DNA of 64,000 nucleotides from Hymenobacter psoromatis (GCF_020012125.1 NZ_JAIFAG010000001.1:2418001-2482000); one strand, 5' to 3'; positions 27,142-36,662 are shown, numbered from the stretch's first letter. The notes: generated by a model from the sequence alone, not told the origin. A program made the numbers and translations.

Positions 27142-27660
27142 ATGAAATTTATTGTGCTCTTACTACTTGGTTCGTTCGGTTTTTTTAACGCTTTCAGTCA
27201 AAAGCCTAACTGTACTTGTGAGGCATTATTTGAGTATGAACACCGGAGCGCGATACCCATTTTCGACAAGCCAAACGGCAAGGTTATTTACCGGGTAAAG
27301 CCTAATTTAAAAGCTGAGGATTATTTATTAATGACCATCGACCGCGAACAAAGCAGTTTTTTTTACGGGAAAGTTGCTTACGCTATTTCGGGCAAATCTT
27401 ACCACGGTTGGGTGAGAAAATCAACGTGGCTTGGTACCTACGCGCGTAATTATGGCGGGGCAGAGTTGCTTCTTTACCAAGCACCGGCCCTGTCAGCACC
27501 AGTCAAAACCCATGTTCCTGGCTTCGCATTCTGTTTATATTCCATCAGGCATTGCGCGTGTGCCTGGGTATATGTTCGGCTTATCTTTAAGGGCAGAGCA
27601 TACGAAGGCTGGCTGCCGCCTGCTATGCAGTGCGCCAACCCTTACACCACATGCAGCTAA
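27142..27660 (+). CDS. Exported SH3-like hypothetical protein
   Basis: A 172-residue protein with a signal peptide (MKFIVLLLLGSFGFFNAFSQ). The mature part looks like one or two bacterial SH3-like beta barrels: IPIFDKPNGKVIYRVKP near residue 40 and KSYHGWVRKSTWLG near 88, then GRAYEGWLPPAMQCANPYTTC at the end. Such domains often bind cell-wall peptides. Several cysteines may be paired in the periplasm. GC content is lower than that of its neighbours. It is divergent from the molybdopterin subunit gene. Confidence 0.65.
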   Translation: MKFIVLLLLGSFGFFNAFSQKPNCTCEALFEYEHRSAIPIFDKPNGKVIYRVKPNLKAEDYLLMTIDREQSSFFYGKVAYAISGKSYHGWVRKSTWLGTYARNYGGAELLLYQAPALSAPVKTHVPGFAFCLYSIRHCACAWVYVRLIFKGRAYEGWLPPAMQCANPYTTCS

Positions 27661-27783
27661 TGACAAGCACCCCGCTAAGCCGGGCTCAACGAGACGCTTT
27701 GCCCAATTCCCTATTTCCTTCGTGCGGCCCGACATAGAGTCGCGCGCCGTGCGTCCTTCGCGCTCGCTATCTGGTTTTTCTCC

Positions 27784-28464
27784 ATGAACCTGCACGCCCA
27801 CTACGATGCCCTGCACGCGGCCGCCCTACCCCCCCTGCGGCAAGGCAGGGCCGCGCCTGACCTCCTGCTCGACTCGCCCCACGATACCCGCCGGGGCGTC
27901 ACGCTGCTGGCCCGCCCATCGGCAGCTATCGCGGCGCATATCGGCGAGGTACTAGCTGAATTTCAGCAGGTTGCGCCCGAGCAATATTATTACCCGGCTT
28001 CCGACCTGCACCTCACCATCTTATCCATTATTTCCTGCTACGCGGGGTTCACGCTGCCCGATATCGACCCTACCCCCTACGCAGAGCTGGTAGCCGCGGC
28101 GCTCCGGGGCGCGGCTCCGTTTCGCATCCGGCTGGCGGGCCTGGCGGCCTCACCGGCCGGCGTGCTGGTGCGGGGCTTCCCGGAGGGCAACGGGCTGGCG
28201 CCACTGCGCGATGAGCTGCGCCGGGTGTTTCGCGCCTCGGGATTGCAACAGTCTATTGACCAGCGGTATAGCATCCAAACGGCGCACTGCACCGTGCTGC
28301 GGTTTCGGGGGCCGCTGCCCGATGCCGACCCGCTGCTGCGGGTGCTGGCTGCCTACCGCGCCTACCCCTTCGGCACGCTGGAGGTGCATGACTTGGAGCT
28401 GGTATTTAATGACTGGTACCAGCGGGCGGCCCACACGGTGCTGCTGAAAAAATATCAGCTGTAA
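27784..28464 (+). CDS. 2H phosphoesterase (2'-5' RNA ligase family)
   Basis: A 226-residue protein with the two HxTx motifs that define the 2H phosphoesterase superfamily: HLTI near residue 78 and HCTV near 170. Family members open or form 2'-5' or 2',3'-cyclic phosphate bonds in small RNAs or nucleotides, acting in the cytoplasm. The spacing of about 90 residues between the motifs is typical. The substrate cannot be told from sequence. It has no operon partner; a dead SDR gene follows in the same direction. Confidence 0.8.
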   Translation: MNLHAHYDALHAAALPPLRQGRAAPDLLLDSPHDTRRGVTLLARPSAAIAAHIGEVLAEFQQVAPEQYYYPASDLHLTILSIISCYAGFTLPDIDPTPYAELVAAALRGAAPFRIRLAGLAASPAGVLVRGFPEGNGLAPLRDELRRVFRASGLQQSIDQRYSIQTAHCTVLRFRGPLPDADPLLRVLAAYRAYPFGTLEVHDLELVFNDWYQRAAHTVLLKKYQL

Positions 28465-28592
28465 GTTGTTGAAATAAAATGCTGTATCTCACGCAGGTAT
28501 AAGCTCCACCATAATCACTGCCCGCTGGTCTGCGTTGGGTAAAGTCTATTTTACCCTTTCCAACCGAGTTACTTTTCCACTCCTACCCAACA

Positions 28593-29385
28593 ATGGTAGA
28601 CCAACCTAAAACCGCTCTTATTACAGGCGCGACCAGCGGCATTGGCCGCGAGCTGGCCCGACTTTTTGCTTAGGGTAAGCGCAACCTCGTCCTCGTGGCC
28701 CGCAACTAGGAGGAGCTAACCCAGACCGCCAACAAACTAAAACAGCACGACATCGAGGTCATAACCATTGCCAAAGACCTATTTCAGCGCCAGGCTCCAT
28801 TTGAGGTCTTTGACGAAATCAAGGCCCAGGACCTGCAAATTGACGTGCTGGTGAACGACGCCGGCAAGGGCCAATACGGCGAGTTTACGGACACCGACAT
28901 CAACCGCGAGCTGGATATTATTCAACTCAATATCGGGGCCTACCTCACGTTTACCAAGCTCTATTTGAAGGAGATGGTGGCCCGCAACGACGGCAAAATT
29001 CTGTTCGTGTCGAGCATTGCTGGCAAGCTGCTGGGGCCGCTACAAGCCGTGTACTACGGCACCAAAGCTTTCGTAGCCTCGTTTTGTGAATGCTATTCAG
29101 AACGGGAACAAGGACCGCCACGTCACCATCACGGCCTTGGAGCCGGGCCTGACCGACACCGACTTTTTCAACAAAGCCGACATGACGCGGGCTAAGAACG
29201 TGGCCGAGGGTAGCCCCGCCGACTTGGCCGGCGTGACCAAAGATGGCTACCAGGCCCTGATGGCTAGCGAGAAGCGCGTCATCTCCGGCTTCCTGAACAA
29301 GGTGCAGGTGACGATGAGCAATATTATTCCTGACGCACTGGTGGCCGAGAAAGTCCAGCAGGAGAGTAAGCCAGTTGATAGATAG
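28593..29385 (+). pseudogene. Decayed short-chain dehydrogenase (SDR)
   Basis: Starting at ATG 28593 the frame encodes a classical SDR: TALITGATSGIGREL (Rossmann TGxxxGIG), then NDAGKG, FVSSIAGK and a YYGTKAF that carries Tyr-x3-Lys. It is interrupted three times: TAG at 28671-28673 and TAG at 28707-28709, each where relatives have Gln (a CAG-to-TAG change), and an extra T in the TTTT at 29082-29085 that shifts the frame just after the active site. The rest (LEPGLTDTDFFNKADM onward) continues from 29086 to 29385. The full-length reading would be about 264 residues. Not expected to be functional. Confidence 0.85.
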
Positions 29386-29470
29386 AGACTTGGGGGTTAG
29401 GACTTAGCAGGTACGCTCTGCATCCTAGCCTTCCAAACCCTAAGCTTCCAAGCTTACAGTTCTTAAAAAG

Positions 29471-29498
29471 GCTCCGCGTTACGGCGGAGCTTTTTTTT
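29471..29498 (+). terminator. Rho-independent terminator
   Basis: GCTCCGC (29471-29477) pairs with GCGGAGC (29484-29490), followed by eight T. It lies between the SDR remnant and the efflux operon. Confidence 0.8.
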
Positions 29499-29599
29499 CA
29501 ACCAAAAGCTTAAGTTCATCGTTTGCTTATAGAGGCTGGTAACCCGAGGGCTGGCCAGCCGCTGTAACTTTTGCCGGGCCACCCCGGTTGTTGGCGCTT

Positions 29600-30970
29600 A
29601 TGATGATGATTACTTACGCTAAAAGGAGCTGGCTGCTAGTTCTGATGGCGTTGCTAGTATGCGAGCCGGGCCGGCTATGGGCCCAGGACCGCCCTACCCC
29701 CCCTCCCCCGCCGGGACCCCTGACCCTGGCGCAGTGCCTGGGCTACGCGCTGGTCTACCAGCCCCTGGTACGCCAAGCCCGCCTCGATGAGGGTATCGCC
29801 GATGCCAACAACCGCGTGGCACTGGCAGCCTGGCTACCGCAGGTAACGGCCAGCGGCACGGCGCAGCACTACTTCGGGCTGCCCTTCACGGTGTTCCCCG
29901 ACCCCACCACGGGCATCAGTACACCGCGGCAGCTGGGGGTGAAAAACGTGACGACCGTGGGCCTGGCTGGCACGCAGGTTATCTACAACAACGACGTGAA
30001 CCTGGCTGCCCGCCAGGCGCGCTACAACCGGCTGGCAGCGGGTCAGAATACGATTTTTACTAAAATCGGAACCGTCTCGGATGCTAGCAAGGCGTTTTAC
30101 GACGTGCTGCTGTCGCAGCGCCAGCTAGCGGTGTTTGACGAGGATATCCGGCGGCTGCAACGCAACTTCACCGATGCCCGCAACCGCTTTGAGGCCGGCA
30201 TTGTGGACAAGACGGACTACCTGCAGGCCGAGATTTCGCTGAATAACTCGCTGGCCGGCCGCAAGCAGGCCCTGGAGGCTGTGCGGTCCAAAACGTCTTA
30301 CCTCCAGCAGCTTATCGGCCTACCCGCCGACCGGCTTATCGAGCTGAAGTACGACACCTTGCAGCTGGAGCAGGAGGCCGTGGTGGATACCCTGGAGCAC
30401 CTCGACCCCGCTAACCGCATTGAGCTGCAACAGGTAATGACCCAGAAAACCTTGCAGGGCTACAATATTAATTACTATCGCTACGGGTTTTTACCCGCGT
30501 TTTCGGCCTTCGGCAATTACAATGCGGTGTACCAGAACAACTTGGTGAGCGAACAGTACCAGTCGCGTTTTCCCAACTCCTACACCGGCGTGCAGCTGGC
30601 CCTACCCCTCTTCACGGGCTTTCGGCGCACCCAGAACCTGCGCCGCGCGCACTTGCTCGACCAGCGCATCGACCAGGATTTGCTCGGCACCCGCAACCAG
30701 ATAACCACCGAGTATGCCACAGCCCTGGCCAACTATAAGGGCTACTACGAAGCCTACGTGCGTGGCCACCGCAACCTGGAATTATCCAAAGAAGTGTACA
30801 AGGTGATTGATATTCAGTATCGGGCAGGCATTAAGGCGTACCTCGACCTGCTGGTGGCCCAAACCACGCTGCGCACCTCGCAGCTCAACTATTACAGCGC
30901 ACTCTTCCAGGTCCTCACCAGCAAGGTTGAGCTGCTGCGCACGCAGGGTACGCTACCTACTAACTATTAG
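29600..30970 (+). CDS. TolC-family outer membrane efflux channel
   Basis: A 456-residue protein starting at the first of three consecutive ATG codons (29600), with a signal peptide ending near WAQ. It shows the outer membrane efflux protein repeats: LTLAQCLGYALVYQPLVRQARLDEGIADAN at the start of the first half and RFEAGIVDKTDYLQAEISLNN near 180, then QYRAGIKAYLDLLVAQTTL near 420 in the second half. As a trimer it would span the outer membrane and periplasm. It is the first gene of a three-gene RND operon, followed 112 bases later by the adaptor gene. Confidence 0.92.
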   Translation: MMMITYAKRSWLLVLMALLVCEPGRLWAQDRPTPPPPPGPLTLAQCLGYALVYQPLVRQARLDEGIADANNRVALAAWLPQVTASGTAQHYFGLPFTVFPDPTTGISTPRQLGVKNVTTVGLAGTQVIYNNDVNLAARQARYNRLAAGQNTIFTKIGTVSDASKAFYDVLLSQRQLAVFDEDIRRLQRNFTDARNRFEAGIVDKTDYLQAEISLNNSLAGRKQALEAVRSKTSYLQQLIGLPADRLIELKYDTLQLEQEAVVDTLEHLDPANRIELQQVMTQKTLQGYNINYYRYGFLPAFSAFGNYNAVYQNNLVSEQYQSRFPNSYTGVQLALPLFTGFRRTQNLRRAHLLDQRIDQDLLGTRNQITTEYATALANYKGYYEAYVRGHRNLELSKEVYKVIDIQYRAGIKAYLDLLVAQTTLRTSQLNYYSALFQVLTSKVELLRTQGTLPTNY

Positions 30971-31065
30971 TGATTACTAGCTAGTAATTAGTGGTTGATG
31001 AGTGGTTGTTATCAACTCGTTACTCACTGATTATTATACGATTAATTACTAATCACAGAACCCTA
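30968..31065. repeat. AT-rich imperfect inverted repeat between tolC-like and adaptor genes
   Basis: The block begins at the TAG stop of the tolC-like gene (TAGTGATTACTAG) and ends with ATTAATTACTAATCACA, an imperfect complement. It resembles the repeats at 9060-9255 and 13177-13320. Confidence 0.5.
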
Positions 31066-31082
31066 CTCACTTAACTTAACGA

Positions 31083-32231
31083 ATGCCTTCCAACTACCTA
31101 GCCCCGTGCGCTATCCTGGGCCTGCTGGCCGGGGCCGCGTGCGGCAAAAAAGACGACGCCAAGCAGAACGCGGCCCCGCCCCCTACCCCCGTGAGCGTGG
31201 TGGAGGCGCACACCACTGATGCCGTGTACTACGACCAGTATCCGGCCACGGCGGTGGCCCTCAAGAGCGTGGAATTGCGTGCGCAGATAACTGGCTTCAT
31301 CACGGGGCTCTCCTTTAAGGAGGGCGACCTGGTGCCGGCGGGCAAGGTGCTGTATGAGATTGACAAGCGTCAGTATGCGGATGCCTACCGGCAGGCGGTG
31401 GCCAACCTGCGTAGCGCCCAGGCTACGGCTCAGAACGCGCAAGTGAACCAGGCCCGCTACCAGCAGCTGCTGCAACAGGAAGCCGTGGCCCGGCAGCTAG
31501 CCGAAAACGCCGTGACCACCGCCAGTACCAGCAGCAGCCAGGTGGCTGCGGCCCAGGCCGGCGTGAGCCTGGCGCGTACCAACCTGGCTTTCGCCACCAT
31601 CAAAGCGCCGTTCGCGGGGCGCATCGGCATCTCGCAGGTGCGGCTGGGCTCGCAGGTAGCAGCAGGCACCACAGTGCTGAACACGATTTCGACCGAAAAC
31701 CCGATGGGGGTGGACTTTGCGGTGACGGAAACGGACATTCCGCGCTTCCTGGCTTTGCAGCGTAAGAAAGGGGGGGTAGGCGACTCAACGCTGCGCTTCG
31801 TGCTGCCCGGCGGCCAGCCGTATGGGCAGCCGGGCCGCATCCAGACTATTGACCGGGCCGTGGACCCGCAAACCGGGACCATCACGGTGCGCGTGGTTTT
31901 TGCCAACCCTGCGCGCCGTATCAAAGCTGGCCTGAGCGGCGTGCTGAAAGTGCTGAATACCGATTCGGGCCACCACCTGGTTATCCCCAACCGGGCCATC
32001 GTGGAGCAGATGGGCGAGAGCTTCGTGTACGTGGCTCTCGGCGACAGCACCAAACAGCGCAAGGTGCAACTTGGCCCCCGCCTGCGCGACGAAATAGTGG
32101 TACTGAACGGCATCAAGGCGGGCGACAAAGTAGTGACCGACGGCGTGCAGAAGCTGCGCGACGGGGCCAAAATTCAAATAACCGCGCCGGGCGCGCCCGT
32201 GGCCGGTCCGGCTAGTCCGGCCGCTAAGTAA
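31083..32231 (+). CDS. RND efflux periplasmic adaptor (membrane fusion protein)
   Basis: A 382-residue adaptor. The N-terminus is hydrophobic and ends GAACGKK, where Cys near residue 21 could be lipid-modified, though the lipobox is weak. Then come the barrel-sandwich (VELRAQITGFITGLSFKEGD near 60 and TIKAPFAGRIGI near 180), a helical hairpin between, a beta-barrel and the membrane-proximal domain. AcrA-type proteins link the inner membrane pump to the TolC channel. The C-terminal tail is Pro/Ala-rich. A 35-base hairpin lies between its stop and the pump gene. Confidence 0.92.
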   Translation: MPSNYLAPCAILGLLAGAACGKKDDAKQNAAPPPTPVSVVEAHTTDAVYYDQYPATAVALKSVELRAQITGFITGLSFKEGDLVPAGKVLYEIDKRQYADAYRQAVANLRSAQATAQNAQVNQARYQQLLQQEAVARQLAENAVTTASTSSSQVAAAQAGVSLARTNLAFATIKAPFAGRIGISQVRLGSQVAAGTTVLNTISTENPMGVDFAVTETDIPRFLALQRKKGGVGDSTLRFVLPGGQPYGQPGRIQTIDRAVDPQTGTITVRVVFANPARRIKAGLSGVLKVLNTDSGHHLVIPNRAIVEQMGESFVYVALGDSTKQRKVQLGPRLRDEIVVLNGIKAGDKVVTDGVQKLRDGAKIQITAPGAPVAGPASPAAK

Positions 32232-32239
32232 TTAATGAA

Positions 32240-32274
32240 GAACGTCATGCTTCGGCAAGCTCAGCATGACGTTC
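32240..32274. repeat. Short palindrome between adaptor and pump genes
   Basis: GAACGTCATGCT (32240-32251) pairs with AGCATGACGTTC (32263-32274) around a short loop containing GGCAAGCTC. It belongs to the CGTCATGCTGA family and could set the ratio of adaptor and pump transcripts. Confidence 0.65.
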
Positions 32275-32308
32275 TTTTATAAATAAGTTATAGCTAAGTC
32301 ATTTTTCT

Positions 32309-35300
32309 ATGATTGCCGAAACCTTTATTCGCCGGCCCGTCACGGCCATCGTAGCCTCGCTGGTTATCGTGCTGGTGGGCTTGCTGGCCATGCGTAGCCT
32401 ACCCATCGGGCAGTATCCCGAAATTACACCGCCCACAGTGTCGGTTACGGGTACCTACATCGGGGCCGATGCTCAGACCGTGGAGCAAACTGTAGCTACG
32501 CCCGTAGAGGTGCAGGTGAACGGTACGCCCGGCATGACCTACCTCCAGAGCAATAGCACCAGCAACGGCCAGATGGCTATGACGGTGAACTTCGACGTGG
32601 GCACCGACATCAATATTGCGGCCCTTGACGTGCAGAACCGGGTGGGCATTGCCACCCCTACCCTGCCCCAGGAGGTGCAACGCCTGGGCCTGACCGTGCG
32701 CAAGCGCAACCCTAGCATCCTGATGCTGGTGGCCATGTTTGCCCCCAAGGGCAGCCACAACACAACTTTTCTCGATAATTACGCCAACGTGTTCATCAAG
32801 GACGCGCTGCTGCGTACGAAGGGGGTAGGCGACATTGTATCGCGGGCCGATGACTTTTCGATGCGCATCTGGCTCAAGCCCGATAAGCTGGCCGCGCTCG
32901 GCATCACGGCCGCCGACATTCAGGCCGCGCTAAACGAGCAGAATGCCCAGATTGCGGCCGGCTCGGTGGGCGCGCCACCCGCCCAGAAGGGGCAGTCGTT
33001 CGAGTACATCGTGACGGTGCAGGGCCGCCTGGCTACCGTGGAGCAGTTTGGCAACGTCATTGTCAAAACCCGGCCTACCGACGGCTCGCTGGTTTACCTC
33101 AAAGATGTGGCCCGCATTGAGTTGGGTAAGTTCAACTACGCCAACAATTCCTACGTGGACGGCAAGCGCGCCGCCTACCTGCTGGTGTACCAGGCACCGG
33201 GGGCCAACGCCCTCGAAACCTACGACAACGTGCTGGCCACTATGGACCAGCTCAAAAAGCAGTTTCCGGCCGACCTCGACTATATCGTGCCTTTCGAGTC
33301 GGCGAGCGTGGTGAAGGTATCTATCAACGAAGTGGTGCACACGCTGGTGGAGGCCCTGGGGCTGGTAGTAGTGGTGGTGTTTTTATTTCTGCAAAACTGG
33401 CGCTCCACGCTCATTCCGGTGCTGGCCATTCCGGTGTCCATTATTGGTTCGTTTATCGCCTTCATTCCGCTGGGCTTTACCATTAATACGCTGACGCTCT
33501 TTGGTTTCGTGCTGGCCATCGGCATTGTGGTGGATGATGCCATCGTGGTGGTCGAGGCCGTGGAGGTGAACATCAACGAGCGCAAGATGAGCCCCACAGA
33601 TGCCACGCTGGAAGCCATGCGCGAGATTTCGGCCCCGGTTATCGCCATCGCACTCATTCTGGCAGCGGTGTTCGTGCCGGTGGGCTTCATTCCGGGCATC
33701 ACGGGGCGCTTGTACCAGCAGTTTGCCATCACCATCGCCATCTCGGTATTGATTTCAGCCTTCGTGGCTCTTTCGCTCACGCCGGCGCTGTGCACGCTGC
33801 TGCTCAAGCCGCACGACGAAAATGCGCAGAATAAGAGCTTTCTTGACAGGGGTTTTAAGAAATTCAACGACTGGTTTGGGCGCGTCACAGGCAGCTATAC
33901 GAATGGGGTGAAGCGCGGCATCCGGTTTTCGCGCTTTGTGGTCATTATGCTGGTATGCATCGTGGTAGGGGCCGGGCTACTATTTCGCAGCAAGCCCAGC
34001 GGCTTTTTGCCCACCGAGGACGAGGGCCGCATCTACGTCACCTTCAACCTGCCCGAAGGCGCTTCCACCGAGCGTACCGTGGCCGTGCTGCAAGGCATGA
34101 TGAAGGAGTTGCAGCATACGAAAGGCATCGCCCACTTCGCAGCCCTTGGCGGCCTCAACGCGGTTAACTTCTCTTCAAAATCGAACTCCGGCACCATTTT
34201 TTGTCAGCTGGAGCCCTGGGACGACCGTACCGACAAAACCTTGCAGCTGCAAGGCATGATGGCGACGATTCAAAAAAACATGGGGCGCTTCCAGGAGGCC
34301 ACCACGGTTGTGATTTCGCCGCCTGCCATTCCGGGCCTGGGTAATACGGGTGGTTTCTCGTTTATTTTTCAGGAGCGCGAAGCCGGGGGTGATATTCACA
34401 CTTTCGACGCCAATTTGCAGAAGTTCCTGGCAGCTATTCGCAAGCGGCCCGAAATCTCTTCCGCGTTCTCGTTCTTCACGGCCAGCACGCCGGGCTACCG
34501 CCTCGATATCGACCGTCTGAAAGCCAAGAAGCTAGGTGTGTCCATTGGCGACGTCGGCAACACGCTGCGCACCTACCTAGGCAGCGCCTACATCAACGAC
34601 TTCACGCTCTACGGCCGCACCTTCCGGGTGGTAGCGCAGGCCGACTCGTCGTACCGCGGCGACATGGCCGACCTGGGCCAGTACTACGTGCGCAACAGCG
34701 CTGGCGGCATGGTGCCGTTGAGCGCCGTTACTACCTACGTGCGCACTGAGGATGCCCCGCTCATTTCGCACTACAACCTCTTCCGGGCGGCCGAAATCAA
34801 CGGCGGCGCGGCCCCCGGCTACAGCTCCGGCGACGCCATCAAGGCGTTGCAGGAGACCGCCGCCCAAACCCTACCCCAGGGCTACGGCTTCGAGTTCTCG
34901 GGCCTGAGCCGGGAAGAACTACTGGCCGGCGGCCAGACGGTTTACATCTTCGCGCTGTCCATTCTCTTCGTGTTCCTGTTTCTGGCGGCGCTCTACGAAA
35001 GCTGGTCGGTGCCGTTTTCGGTGCTGTTGGCCGTGCCGGTGGGCATTTTCGGGGCTATTCTAGCGCTGTTTTTCCTACCCAAGCTTACGAATAACGTGTA
35101 TGCCCAAATCGGGATGATTACGCTCATCGGCCTCTCGGCCAAGAACGCTATTCTGATTATCGAGTTTGCCAAGGAGCGCGTGGACAGAGGGATGCCACTG
35201 GTGGAGGCCACGCTCGAAGCCGTGCGCCTGCGCCTGCGGCCCATTATTATGACCTCGCTGGCCTTCATCCTGGGCATCCTACCCCTGGTATTTGCCTCGG

Positions 35301-35545
35301 GTGCGGGCGCGCAAAGTCGCCAAACCTTGGGCTGGACGGTACTCGGCGGGATGCTGGCGGCCACCGGCCTGGGCATTTTCATCGTGCCGGTGCTCTACGT
35401 CATCATTACCCGCTTCGCCTACGGCAAGAAAAAGCTCGCCGAGCTGGAGAAAAACTACAAGCCCGATGAGGAGCATGGCGGCCCCAAGAAGGACGAGTTG
35501 GAAGGTGGGATTCCGCCGGAGGGCACCCAGCCGGCATTGGCGTAG
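32309..35545 (+). CDS. RND multidrug efflux permease (HAE1/AcrB type)
   Basis: A 1078-residue inner membrane pump. The first residues, MIAETFIRRPVTAIVASLVIV, are the standard first helix. The proton-relay helix carries GIVVDDAIVVVE with paired Asp near residue 408, and GLSAKNAILIIEFAKE near 945 gives the distal Lys helix. Twelve membrane segments and two periplasmic loops fit the family length of about 1040-1060. It would export hydrophobic drugs or lipids using proton flow; the substrate is not predictable. The C-terminus ends in a charged tail. The TAG is immediately followed by a long terminator. Confidence 0.95.
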   Translation: MIAETFIRRPVTAIVASLVIVLVGLLAMRSLPIGQYPEITPPTVSVTGTYIGADAQTVEQTVATPVEVQVNGTPGMTYLQSNSTSNGQMAMTVNFDVGTDINIAALDVQNRVGIATPTLPQEVQRLGLTVRKRNPSILMLVAMFAPKGSHNTTFLDNYANVFIKDALLRTKGVGDIVSRADDFSMRIWLKPDKLAALGITAADIQAALNEQNAQIAAGSVGAPPAQKGQSFEYIVTVQGRLATVEQFGNVIVKTRPTDGSLVYLKDVARIELGKFNYANNSYVDGKRAAYLLVYQAPGANALETYDNVLATMDQLKKQFPADLDYIVPFESASVVKVSINEVVHTLVEALGLVVVVVFLFLQNWRSTLIPVLAIPVSIIGSFIAFIPLGFTINTLTLFGFVLAIGIVVDDAIVVVEAVEVNINERKMSPTDATLEAMREISAPVIAIALILAAVFVPVGFIPGITGRLYQQFAITIAISVLISAFVALSLTPALCTLLLKPHDENAQNKSFLDRGFKKFNDWFGRVTGSYTNGVKRGIRFSRFVVIMLVCIVVGAGLLFRSKPSGFLPTEDEGRIYVTFNLPEGASTERTVAVLQGMMKELQHTKGIAHFAALGGLNAVNFSSKSNSGTIFCQLEPWDDRTDKTLQLQGMMATIQKNMGRFQEATTVVISPPAIPGLGNTGGFSFIFQEREAGGDIHTFDANLQKFLAAIRKRPEISSAFSFFTASTPGYRLDIDRLKAKKLGVSIGDVGNTLRTYLGSAYINDFTLYGRTFRVVAQADSSYRGDMADLGQYYVRNSAGGMVPLSAVTTYVRTEDAPLISHYNLFRAAEINGGAAPGYSSGDAIKALQETAAQTLPQGYGFEFSGLSREELLAGGQTVYIFALSILFVFLFLAALYESWSVPFSVLLAVPVGIFGAILALFFLPKLTNNVYAQIGMITLIGLSAKNAILIIEFAKERVDRGMPLVEATLEAVRLRLRPIIMTSLAFILGILPLVFASGAGAQSRQTLGWTVLGGMLAATGLGIFIVPVLYVIITRFAYGKKKLAELEKNYKPDEEHGGPKKDELEGGIPPEGTQPALA

Positions 35546-35607
35546 ATAAATAGCACATTAAAAAACCGGCTGCATGAGTGCAGCCGGTTTTTTAATGTGC
35601 TATTTAT
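35546..35607. terminator. Terminator with a perfect 29-bp stem
   Basis: 35546-35574 pairs perfectly with 35579-35607 across the loop TGAG; A and T runs on either side of the GC core let it act in both directions. It starts on the base after the pump's TAG. The next 236 bases (35608-35843) hold nothing I recognise. Confidence 0.85.
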
Positions 35608-35843
35608 CCTTTTCTCGTCGGTTACAGGCTCTTAATTAACTATTTGTAAAGTCTGTATTTGGTTATCAAAAAACAGCTTTCAGGGGCATGTGGAAGCATT
35701 ATTAAGATTTATAAACAGCCAAAAAATAGTCGTTTTAAAGTCGGATTCATGCGAAAATAAGTTTGCCCATCTCTCACCTTCACCAGTATTTTACATCATT
35801 CTAATCAGACTAAGTAGCTGAATCACCTAATAGCCTCTACCTT

Positions 35844-36548
35844 GTGAATAGCACTTGCTCCTACCTGCTTCTTTTATTAGCTGCGCTTTCTGTTGGCTGT
35901 CAAAAAGCAGATGTTCTACCCGCCTGCCAAGGCTCCTGCACCACTATCACTGGCCGATTAATCACGGGCCAACCACAGGTAGGCATTACCGGAGTCGAAG
36001 TAACAGTTAAATGGGTTACTTCTAACGGCTGGAATATAAAAGCTATTCCTAAAGCTCACACTACTACCGACGCGCAGGGTAACTACCGCATTAGTTTTTA
36101 CATTGAAGACGCGGAGTTAGCTAATGGTTACTTTTCTGTATACTATTCGGTTGACAAAAACAGCTACTACAGCTTTCTAGAAGACCAAGATGATTTCTAT
36201 GACCTAAAGCGGGATACAACTTATGTAGTAAAACCTTACGTGATACCACGCAAAGCTTTTGTTCACTTAGTTATCATCAACCAAAATCAGCTACTAGTTG
36301 AAAAAGGCTACTTCACAAGTGATTTTAATACCTGTTATGGGCATAATATCGTTTTTAGCCAAGCTATTCAGGGCGGCGGCGCGTCTATTTCGTGGGATGG
36401 GCTTCCTTATGAAAACCCATTAGCAGTTGCTGGTGACCAATCTATTCTTCTGACTAGCTACAAAAATAAGGATGGTGTAATCACGCGTACTGCTGATTCC
36501 TTATTCATTCCGGCGGGCACTACCAGAAATATTTCTGTTACCTACTGA
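35844..36548 (+). CDS. Hypothetical lipoprotein with a carboxypeptidase-regulatory-like domain
   Basis: A 234-residue protein starting at GTG with a lipoprotein signal (LLLLAALSVGC, Cys near residue 19). Residues 30-110 (TTITGRLITGQPQVGITGVEVTVKW then TTDAQGNYRISFYI) match the repeated beta-sandwich of carboxypeptidase-regulatory or CarboxypepD_reg-like domains found in Bacteroidota surface proteins. The second half is another beta-rich domain. GC is somewhat lower than its neighbours. I cannot assign a role; it is probably surface-exposed. A terminator lies downstream, shared with fabI. Confidence 0.7.
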   Translation: MNSTCSYLLLLLAALSVGCQKADVLPACQGSCTTITGRLITGQPQVGITGVEVTVKWVTSNGWNIKAIPKAHTTTDAQGNYRISFYIEDAELANGYFSVYYSVDKNSYYSFLEDQDDFYDLKRDTTYVVKPYVIPRKAFVHLVIINQNQLLVEKGYFTSDFNTCYGHNIVFSQAIQGGGASISWDGLPYENPLAVAGDQSILLTSYKNKDGVITRTADSLFIPAGTTRNISVTY

Positions 36549-36606
36549 CGTCACGCATTAAATTATCTGAAGGCATTTTGTAATGGTAATTACCTAATTA
36601 AACTAA

Positions 36607-36640
36607 AAAAGAGGTCCGGCTGTAACGCCGGGCCTCTTTT
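36607..36640. terminator. Bidirectional terminator
   Basis: A 14-bp stem (36607-36620 with 36627-36640, one G-T pair) flanked by A and T runs, between the convergent lipoprotein gene and fabI. Confidence 0.8.
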
Positions 36641-36662
36641 AGTTTATTAAATCAAGCCAAAC

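Noticed and set aside
28671..28709. Amber codons in the SDR gene read as Gln by suppression
   Set aside because: A separate frameshift in the same gene makes decay the simpler explanation, and no other gene here has internal TAG.
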